Assembly: GCA_032718475.1 (NCBI GenBank)
Contig: JAUCBJ010004627.1
Location: forward strand, 1 to 29,104
Reading direction: 5' to 3'
Source: Nemertoderma westbladi
Taxonomy: Eukaryota; Xenacoelomorpha; Nemertodermatida; Nemertodermatidae
DNA length: 29,104 nt
Positions 1 through 8,016 of the stretch are shown piece by piece; the first letter of the stretch is position 1, and each line of letters starts with the position of its first letter. Made by a program: the position numbers and the translations under genes. The notes beneath the pieces are model-generated. The model saw only the letters and a list, made by a program, of their open reading frames with translations, was not told the DNA's origin and searched no databases.

Positions 1-171
1 AATTTTGTAATTAGTATTCTCTATATATAAGGTTGAAATATTATACGTGTCGCATTATTTATTTGATAATTATTAACTAAATTTATTTTTCATTAACAAT
101 ACTGCTATGATAGACCTCCTGTTTCACCTTATAATAATTACTGATTCTTTATGGTTGGTTATGTTTATTAG

Positions 172-344
172 ACGCGAGTTTACTTTACGTCAAGTACGAA
201 GCCACAATTACAGAGAATTCTGGGCCAACCACCATTCGAAACATTTACTGTTAATGGAAAGTTGGACAATCGCATCATCTGGGCTGTGGACGGCAGATGT
301 TGCACTGAGGAACAAAGTGGACATTCGCTACTCTTTGGAACAGG
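172..344 (+). CDS. Cadherin-repeat exon (exon 1 of the window), apparently frameshifted
   Basis: This exon encodes the first half of a cadherin extracellular repeat. The pieces lie in three frames: frame 3 gives YEATITENSGP (A/B strand with the ENSG motif, ~198-227), frame 1 gives TFTVNGKLDNRIIWAVDG (~241-285), and frame 2 gives DVALRNKVDIRYSLEQ (~287-343). Order and spacing fit one repeat if one extra base lies near 229-240 and another near 285. The acceptor is TTTATTAG (ends 171) and the donor is G|GTAAGT at 345. The last base joins exon 2 in phase 1 and keeps its frame open. Two shifts in ~57 codons could be base-calling errors, a polymorphism or real damage. Other exons are clean, so I favour an error. 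The family call comes from the motifs; the frameshifts are inferred. Confidence 0.55.
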
Positions 345-744
345 GTAAGTAGCACATTTAATTATTTATTCATATGCGAAATATATACTTTTGGCTGAGT
401 ATTTTAACTCTTCCACTGACATTGTTATTATCATTTTTCGTTGAGCTGAGTTTAATTAGAAAGCCAGCAAGCTGGCTTTAAACGAACCTGCACCTCAAAC
501 CAGTACCCTGAGTGAGTGAAAATGAAAACACGAAAATTGCCATCAATTCAACGATTTATTGAAATCTTCTTCTATATAAATAATATCCATCTTGATACAA
601 CAATCATCAAATAATACCACAACCCCCATATTGTCTATAATCAACCAATTAATAAATAATGCTCACATTGAAAAGGAATCTATACATTATATGAATGAGC
701 TGTTAGTTTATATATCCTGGTCGCTTTTATTACCGTTTTCACAG
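345..744 (+). other. Short cadherin intron (phase 1)
   Basis: AT-rich sequence between donor GTAAGT (345) and acceptor TTTTCACAG (ends 744). It contains a short inverted repeat AAAGCCAGC/GCTGGCTTT near 460-480. I see no gene in it. Confidence 0.65.
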
Positions 745-896
745 GTGTTTTCGATGAAAATAGAATAACAACCGAACAGATAAATGAATATTTTAACATA
801 AAGGACATATCTACCACAGAAAATCGTGGAATTCAGCTGGAAGTGAAAAAGTCAATAGACAGGGAATCATTCCAGAATATGGTATTTTACGTAAAG
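745..896 (+). CDS. Cadherin-repeat exon (exon 2)
   Basis: After two bases completing a Gly codon, the exon reads VFDENRITTEQINEYF, then GIQLEVKKSIDRESF, then NMVFYVK. This is the E-F-G strand half of a cadherin repeat: F-x-I, G-x-I/L-x-L, the LDRE-like SIDRE, and the start of Y-x-L-x-V-x-A-x-E. The end is placed after AAG at 896, because joining to exon 3 (ALELN) completes the G strand as FYVKALEL. The donor there, GTTCGA, is weak. The stronger GTAAAG at 891 would delete Val-Lys and break the strand pattern. The product is a membrane adhesion or planar-polarity type cadherin; the fragment is too short to choose among Fat, Dachsous or CDH23-like genes. Confidence 0.78.
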
Positions 897-973
897 GTTC
901 GATTAAAATAAATTATATTATAACGTTTCTCTGTTGAGGTAGACAAATAATAATAGGATACAATGTGTTGTAA

Positions 974-1072
974 TCTGTGGGGCGAGACACGTAGTCGGCG
1001 AGCCTTGGCATACGGTTCATATAGGGCAAATGGGGCATGTCCGTCTGTCTGTCTGTCCGTCTGTCTGGTAAA
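974..1072 (+). repeat. Diverged end of a dispersed repeat with a (CTGT)n tract
   Basis: GTGGGGCGAGACACGTAGTC is a diverged version of the terminal block GGCGAGCCACGAAGTTGGCG found at ~1492 (+) and ~6335 (-). It is followed by a CTGT/CCGT microsatellite (1041-1068). The same layout, terminal block then microsatellite, is seen in the copy ending at 6335, where the microsatellite is GAC/AAC-based. Confidence 0.5.
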
Positions 1073-1490
1073 TCTTTGAACGCGAATTTCTCGGCATCGC
1101 TGATTCGAAATTGAACCAAACTTAGTAGGTAAGTAGTAGAGGGAAAGTTTAGAAAATTTGTAAAGTTTGGTGAAAAATCATGCAGTCTGACGTCAGCTAC
1201 GGCAGATTATGTGGTTTTTAGAAAATGTTAAATTTCTCGGGAACGCCTCATTTTCCAGAGCTGAAATTTTGGTTGCTTGTAGAGAATCATAAAGTCTATC
1301 TTCTACGAAATTGAAAAGTTAAGACATTTAATTGGGGATCGGCTAGAGACTCCGAAGTAATGACATAGGCCTACCGGTACGGTACTGCTGTACTGTACAA
1401 GTACGAAATTGCAGAATAATAATTTGACACCACCTAGCGGATTAATATATAATTGTATATCGATCGAATACATTTTATAGCATGGGGTAT
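1073..1490. other. Gene-free intronic sequence
   Basis: No ORF or recognisable element. It holds a TGACGTCA palindrome near 1189 and is probably decayed repeat continuing from the CTGT tract. Confidence 0.4.
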
Positions 1491-1491
1491 A

Positions 1492-1960
1492 GGGTCCGAG
1501 CCACGAAGTTGGCGGAGCCTTTGCGAACTGACGCTATCTCTTAGGGGGGTAGGTCAATTATGGCAAATAGTTCATTCAATAATGGTACTGTATGTCATCA
1601 TCGTCGCTACGATTTTGACTTACTTATAACTTCGTCGGATTTAAAGCTTTCGAGTCTAAAATTAGTAGGCATCAATAAGACCATAAGTTTTGTTTTTTAG
1701 GGACTTCCAGACACCATCAAATCCTCAGTCTCTCGCTAGAGGGCTACATGTCTAGATATTAAATATCCTCACATTTTCTTTGCTTTAAACCCGTTCTAGC
1801 TGAAACTTGGCATATTTGTACTAGACCATTAACTGTGTCATTCAAAGTAGGCTCATCTGTCTGCAGTTCTCTAGTCTGCCGCTAGAGGGCAAAATATCTC
1901 AAAGTGCAATCACTGATTTAGCTGAAACGTCAGATATGTGCTAGAACACGTCCGGTGTGT
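1492..1960 (+). repeat. Dispersed repeat, + copy, with two monomers carrying CGCTAGAGGG
   Basis: Starts with CGAGCCACGAAGTTGGCGG and runs through ACGATTTTGAC, CGGATTTAAAGCT and CAGACACCATCA. It then has two partial ~146 bp monomers, each with CGCTAGAGGG (1734-1743 and 1880-1889). All these blocks recur, reverse-complemented and in the same order, in 5140-6335. The outer end near 1960 is uncertain. Confidence 0.7.
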
Positions 1961-2336
1961 TTGCCGGGCTAGGAATCAGTCCGACCAGTTCCACCTCACC
2001 ACTATTCCAGCAAGGTGTAATTCTATAGGACATGCAATAGTGTTAGGCCCTAGAGTAATAAGACAGCTTGCTTATTGTTTATCTCGCAAAATGATTGGCT
2101 GAGTATTTAATGGAGATTCTTTAGAATAAATATAGCTAAATAATTTTGTTGTGACATCGACATGGTAAATTAATATTTCAGTATCAATACTAAAACGTCA
2201 TAAGGTAAGTTATAATATTTCTTATAAATTGGGTCGCCTCCACGCCTAAAATATATTACTTTTAAAACACAAATTTTCTGTTAATACCTGCCTGTGAACA
2301 ATCCTCTGTGTACCTTTGGGTTGGGGTGCAGATTAA
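1961..2336. other. Gene-free intronic sequence
   Basis: AT-rich, with no coding signal or repeat that I can match elsewhere in the window. Confidence 0.4.
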
Positions 2337-2354
2337 GGGGGGGGGGGGGGGGGG
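2337..2354. repeat. Poly-G run (18 G)
   Basis: Eighteen G in a row, followed by TGGGGGTG. It can form a G-quadruplex and is an error-prone site for sequencing. Confidence 0.9.
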
Positions 2355-2467
2355 TGGGGGTGAAAGCGAGCAACTTTCCCCTCTTATGATTTATTTGTGG
2401 TGTGGTTAATTTCTTAAATACAGATTTTGTGTTAGAATTGCTCAATTTTAATTTGTATCTCATAACT

Positions 2468-2500
2468 GAGCCTCGTGCTGCGCGAAGGCCCCACGAACGT
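2468..2500 (+). repeat. Short repeat block matching 5060-5090 in inverse orientation
   Basis: CGTGCTGCGCGAAGGCCCCA occurs here on the + strand and reverse-complemented near 5065-5085, at the edge of the 4.7-5.1 kb dispersed repeat. It is probably a truncated second copy; the flanking similarity decays within ~40 bp. Confidence 0.55.
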
Positions 2501-3290
2501 GTAATAACTGCATATAGTTAGTTGTTAACAAATTTATTTATATTGTGCGCACAATCGATGGCTTATACAATGTTTGACAGTAAAAAAAGAAGCACTCGAA
2601 ATGCCAACTTTATCCTGTTGTGTGTAATGCCGTGTACGCCGCTCGTATTTCAGATATATGAATGTGGAATTAACCCAACCCTCGGCCTCTATTTTTAGGT
2701 TCCAGACATAAGTTATATAATTATGAAAGGTTGAAACAAATATGGATCAAAATTATTTGTAGATTACAAACTGCATCAATCTGGTAAATCAGCTTGGACC
2801 TTGGCAGTTGGATAGCTTCAGAGAGCAGGTTCAATTGATTGAATGTTTGAACGTCAGCAGACGTTCAGCTATCATCTGCTTAGTGATGATTTCTGTCTTG
2901 TTGTTGAATAGGCCTACTGGAATTTCCAGGCCTTCATGTTACCCTTTACATTATCTTTGGAAGTTAAGTGCGACGGGAATCGGACATTATCCGGGTCTCT
3001 ACGTTTCTTCCTTTTTGGTCCACAATGTGCTGATTTTATTTAGCTTATTACTCTCTATAACCTTTCATTTCTCTAACATCACATCACTTTAAAGCGTCAA
3101 ATTTATTTACTACAGTACCTAATGGTATACTTTCCTTTTCTGTACTAACTTCCTAAAAGTGACAGTTTTATTTCTGTTTTGGTAGGTACAGTATTTCTGT
3201 CTTAGTTGGCGAAGGCCTAGAATTACTTTTTAGTCCTCTATGAAAGGTGAAGGCCATTTCATCTTAAAATATTACTCTTCCTAAGTAGCT
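2501..3290. other. Gene-free intronic sequence
   Basis: No supported gene. The open frame at 2808-3092 has no family match that I recognise and looks like chance. Confidence 0.4.
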
Positions 3291-3306
3291 CCCCCCCCCC
3301 CCCCCC
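3291..3306. repeat. Poly-C run (16 C)
   Basis: Homopolymer of C followed by TCCTCCCCC. No other feature. Confidence 0.9.
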
Positions 3307-3429
3307 TCCTCCCCCTTTTGATATGACTAAGGCCAAACTTATTACTCCTTCACTCTGTGCACTGTGCGACAATAAATTCCACATACCTTGCGGCTCTCAT
3401 TTAACTTTTAATGAAATTAATTAAAAAAA

Positions 3430-4255
3430 AACTACGATATGTAGGGATAGGCGCTAGTTATAAAACCGGAAAATAAATAACAATACGAAATTATTAACGA
3501 AAGTATCGAAATTATAAAACTTAAAATACAATTTCAATTTCGAGTGAGATCGGTATTATTAGAAGACACACTTTATATTTTTGAATTAATGAAATCCGAT
3601 AATTTCGCCCCATTTTCGACACTAAAAGTAATTTAATACCAAATACGGTCTCCGCTGATTGGTTGTTAGGGGTAATCCAATAATGGCAAAACACCACAAG
3701 ATGGCGCTCAAATCTGTACAACACAGTCAGAGTGTAGGCCTACTGCAGTAACTGCATTGCGACTGCAGTACTGTAGTTACGTTTACGTTAACCTGTTCAC
3801 ACCCGTCGCGTCGTTCCAATTGCCTGCCATGCCAATCAATGTACAGTGTGCACCTGTAACGCGGGGGTACCATACGCCGTGATGCGTATGCAGTGTTTGG
3901 TCAGGGTACCGGCTGACCGGACTGGTTCCTTTAACTTTACCTCTTCAGGCTGTACCGTGCTTACACCAGAACACTGATGTGCTGATGCTGAATTGATTCA
4001 TCCAAGCCGCCATTGGTCAACACCTAACAACCAACCAACAGGCAGTATTTGGTATTAAATTACTTTTAAGGTCGAAAATGGGGCGAAATTATCGGATTTT
4101 ATTACTTAAAAAATGTAAAGTTTGCCTTCTAATTATACTCATCTTATTGGAAAGCGATATTTTGTAGATTGTTTGATAATTTCGATATTTTCGTTGATAA
4201 TTTCGACTTTTTCGTTATTTTCGGGTTTTATAACTATCCGATATGTACTGCATTT
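3430..4255. mobile_element. Foldback (long inverted repeat) element, ~0.8 kb
   Basis: Left arm ~3430-3675 and right arm ~4020-4255 are reverse complements over about 235-245 bp, with small gaps. Shared blocks include TTTGGTATTAAATTACTTTT, TCGAAAATGGGGCGAAATTA and ATAATTTCGATA, with GGTTTTATAACTA at the outer ends. Between them is a ~345 bp GC-richer centre (3676-4019) with no ORF. A non-autonomous foldback DNA transposon is the likely class. The outer ends have diverged and I could not find a target duplication. Confidence 0.6.
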
Positions 4256-4699
4256 TTTGTTCTATCCTGATATTTCCTCACAAATGTACCAGCTAAAAAA
4301 ATATGTATCATTAAAATTAGAACATTTATTACCACCATATGGTGTAAGGAACTGGTATGCAGATTGTAGCATATTATACATATATTTTATTATTTATTTA
4401 TGCACCGAATATATAATATTTACTTATTTAATGGCCATAACAGTCCGAAAAAGATAATTAATATACTGTAGAACAGCTGTATAAGAAAATACCAAATATA
4501 GTGATTTGGTATTGTATTTGTATTAATTTAAAATTTACAATTCGTAGCATATCTAAAAGTTTGAGTTATCAAATAAAATATATAGTAAAAATAATAAAAT
4601 TAATTCGTTTTTCGCGCTTTTAAGACTTCGATAATTTTCATCCAACAATTTTAATCATCACAGAAATCTTATGTAGGTTTGCCATAGAGTTAATGGTAT

Positions 4700-5095
4700 C
4701 TTTTCTTTGTGGTAATGTGGCCGCGTATTGGGCTTACGTTACGTAATCCTCGCTATATAATTCCTAACAACTATGTCAACATTGTAGTCCTTGAGTACAA
4801 GATAGTATTAACAGTCCTGTTTCAGATGTTGTGTTCCAGATATCAAACAGGTCTACTGTATGTCTTAAGGTAGTTACTGTACAACAAATTACTAACAAAA
4901 CTCATAGTTGCGAATACTTTAGGGGCATGGTATGTTAAATCGGGCTGAAATACACTTTGGTGCCTGAATTGCTGACTTGAGACAACTTTGTTCATGAATA
5001 AGGAGTTGGTAGGCTGACATACATTGGTGCTAAGAAATATGTAACATGCATACTCATACACGAAGTGGGGCCTTCGCGCAGCACGTGAAATGAGT
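4700..5095 (-). repeat. Dispersed repeat, uninterrupted copy
   Basis: Read on the minus strand, this stretch matches the sequence that flanks the hAT element: GCATGnTnnnnATTnTnTAGC, TTATTCATGAACAAA, TTGTCTCAAGTCAGC, CTGTTTGATATCTGGA and CTGTTAATAC, in the same order. Its 72-codon minus ORF (4843-5061) has no recognised family. It serves as an empty-site relative of the hAT target. Confidence 0.65.
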
Positions 5096-5139
5096 TAATG
5101 CTAAGTATCAACTCGAAAGGATTATAAAAACATAGGAGA

Positions 5140-6335
5140 AGATTTTCCCGGAAAACGTTAACCCTCTAGCGGGAGACTGGGTAACTGAAGAAGGAAGGAT
5201 TAGTTTCCCTACAAAGCCACATCCTATGGTCTATTACATATCTACCAAGTTTCCGATTGACGGATCATAAATAACGAAATGTTGGAAGGTTTTCACTTTC
5301 ATACATTTAGCCCTCTAGCGGCATATTAAAGAACTACGGATCGATCACCTTCCTCACAAAGACGAGGCATGTGGTCTAGTACATACCGGTACTGTATATT
5401 CCAAAATTCAGCTTAAATAGATTAAGATCAAGGAATTCGCAAAGGTTATCACTTTCCTACATTTCGCCCTCTAGCGGCAGACTCGAAAACTCCGGACCGA
5501 TTACTGTCCACACAAAGACTTAGGATGTCTTCTAGTACATATATGACAAGTTTCAGCGTAATCAGATCATAAACAACTAAATGGAAGAATAATTTCACAT
5601 TCGGGACATTTCGCCCTCTAGCGGCAGATTGGAGAACTGCAGACAGATTAGCCTCCTTTGAAATTTACAGCTAATGGTCTAGTACATACTTCCCAAGTTT
5701 CAGCTTAAACGGATTAAAAGCAAAGAAATGGGTGGCCATTTAATGTTTAGACATGTGGCCCTCTAGCGGGAGACTGGAAAACTTCGGACCGATTACAATC
5801 CACACAAAGACTCAGGATGTCATCTAGTACATATATGACAAGTTTCAGCGTAATCAGATCATAAACAACTAAATGGAAGAATAATTTCACATTCGGGACA
5901 TTTCGCCCTCTAGCGGCAGACTGGAGAACTGCAGACAGATTAGCCTCCTTTGAAATTTACAGCTAATGGTCTAGTACATACTTCCCAAGTTTCAGCTTAA
6001 ACGGATTAAAAGCAAAGAAATGGGTGGCCATTTAATGTTTAGACATGTGGCCCTCTAGCGGGAGACCATTGCACTGATGGTGTCTGAAAGTCTCTCAAAA
6101 ATCTCAACTTTTGCTCATATTGATACCTACAAATTTTCAACTTGGCAGCTTTAAATCCGACAAAGTTATTAGCATGTCAAAATCGTAACGACGACGACAA
6201 CGACGACGACGACAACGACGACGACGACGACGACAACGACGACGACGACGACAACTATTTGCATAAATTGACCCACCCCCTAACAGTGTCAATTCGCTAA
6301 GGCTCCGCCAACTTCGTGGCTCGCCCCACAACCCA
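5140..6335 (-). repeat. Dispersed repeat, - copy, with seven ~147 bp tandem monomers
   Basis: Reverse-complement relative of 1492-1960. CCCTCTAGCGG starts at 5162, 5311, 5467, 5614, 5759, 5906 and 6051, giving monomer steps of 149, 156, 147, 145, 147 and 145 bp. Monomers 3-4 (5467-5758) and 5-6 (5759-6050) form a recently duplicated 292 bp dimer with few differences. Beyond the array come the CAGACACCATCA-like block, a GAC/AAC microsatellite (6186-6252) and the terminal block CGCCAACTTCGTGGCTCG (6307-6324). Confidence 0.75.
6186..6252. repeat. (CGACGA/CAACGA)n microsatellite
   Basis: Imperfect trinucleotide array of GAC with AAC interruptions, located inside the repeat copy ending at 6335. 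The arginine-rich minus ORF over it is an artefact. Confidence 0.85.
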
Positions 6336-7204
6336 ATTGATGTGAACCAGAATCGCTAATTAACCCCCCAATAATGCTTACTTCTTTCTTGTGATACAAA
6401 TATCAATCAGTTAAGGTGCAATAGTTAATAATTCCGCGAAATCTCCATTTATCATTACAAATATTTACATAAATCAATCGGCAAATATAATATACAAATA
6501 CAACAGTAATCAACCAGTTCAGTCCTTTGGTATATCCAATGTTAGGCCAATCAGTGTATACAGCTATACTGTATGTAAATCAGGTCCGCTAACTATGATT
6601 CTAAGCATTTTGCCAGGATGTTACTTAGGCAAAAACCGCCTTGCAGGGCAGCTTTCAGCAAAAACAGAAGAATGAGCTTCCGGCCAAGCTGGGCCTACGA
6701 ATTCTGAGCAATCATGACGTCATGGCCAGTTGCTATCAACTTCCAATAAAATGCTGCCGTGCGTCATTACTGGTACTCCAACAAAGAACAGCTGAGTTAG
6801 AAAAATGAAAATAAATTTTATTGGCTGTTTTATCCCTGATGTGTACTGGTATCGAACATATGAGGGCGTGTGGATCTGACATTTTATAGAGTTTGGAGTA
6901 GACCAACTTATCGAGGCCGCGGAAGCTTTTACAGTTTGACATATAGGTCTAATTAGAGTGATTACAATCTAATAACATTTGAAAACTTGAATAAATGGCC
7001 GCGTTTTTGAAACTGTCACCGGAAAAAAATTATATGTGTACTCGTATAACATTAACACCATTCCCATTCCCGGATCCAATAATTCTTAGTAATAACTAAC
7101 TTGAATCTGCCTCTTACACTCCTATTTCTATCAGTATGCACTTGAAAATAAACAAACACTCTCCCCTGAACTCAGTAAAAATAAATATTACAACACAGTA
7201 TACA
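6336..7204. other. Gene-free intronic sequence
   Basis: No gene or known element seen. TGACGTCA (a CRE-type palindrome) lies at 6715-6722, probably by chance. Confidence 0.4.
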
Positions 7205-8016
7205 AGCAAGGACTAATCTACTACTAGTAGAGTAGTAGAGTAGAGTACTACTAGTAGTACTACTAGTACCGCACTGTACAAAGTGCGGTACTGTTGCTTG
7301 GTGACGGGTGGTGACGGATACTACTCTTACATTAGGCTACGTAGTTACAATGTTAATGGATTATTTTCGTACCAATATCGGTTTGTTCTTATGGAGATAT
7401 TGGGGTTTAAACACAACGTATTTGACATGAATTGACTAGTAGAGTAGTAGAGTAAAGTACTACTACTAGTACTACTAGTAGTACTACTAGTAGAGTAGAG
7501 TACTACTAGTAGAGTAGAGTACTACTAGTAGAGTAGAGTACTACTAGTAGTACTACTAGTAGAGTAGTAGAGTAGAGTACTACTAGTAGTACTACTAGTA
7601 GAGTAGTAGAGTAGAGTACTACTAGTAGAGTAGAGTACTACTAGTAGAGTAGAGTACTACTAGTAGAGTAGAGTACTACTAGTAGTACTACTAGTAGAGT
7701 AGTAGAGTAGAGTACTACTAGTAGAGTAGAGTACTACTAGTAGTACTACTAGTAGAGTAGTAGAGTAGAGTACTACTAGTAGTACTACTAGTAGAGTAGA
7801 GTACTACTAGTAGAGTAGAGTACTACTAGTAGTACTACTAGTAGAGTAGAGTACTACTAGTAGTACTACTAGTAGAGTAGCAGAATAGAGTACTACTAGT
7901 AGAGTAGAGTACTACTAGTAGAGTAGAGTACTACTAGTAGAGTAGAGTACTACTAGTAGAGTAGAGTACTACTAGTAGAGTAGAGTACTACTAGTAGAGT
8001 AGAGTACTACTAATAG
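7205..8016. repeat. Palindromic TAG/CTA minisatellite, left block
   Basis: After short seeds at 7220-7270, 7437-8016 is built from the 19 bp unit GTAGAGTAGAGTACTACTA. This is mixed with longer variants holding TACTACTAGTAGTA, which is its own reverse complement. About 165 bp of unique sequence (7271-7436) separates seed and main block. The array is strongly hairpin-forming. Confidence 0.9.

Noticed and set aside
2281-2463. Minus ORF with a proline run
   Set aside because: It is created by the poly-G tract and has no other coding character.
2808-3092. + ORF of 94 codons with hydrophobic stretches
   Set aside because: No recognisable domain, in AT-rich intron, no splice or start context.
4122-4457. 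+ ORF of 111 codons
   Set aside because: It overlaps the right foldback arm and is low-complexity Ile/Phe/Tyr from AT-rich DNA.
6137-6331. Arginine-rich minus ORF
   Set aside because: A translation of the GAC/AAC microsatellite.
6715-6722. TGACGTCA as a CRE enhancer (also near 1189)
   Set aside because: Eight-base palindromes occur by chance; no promoter or gene nearby.
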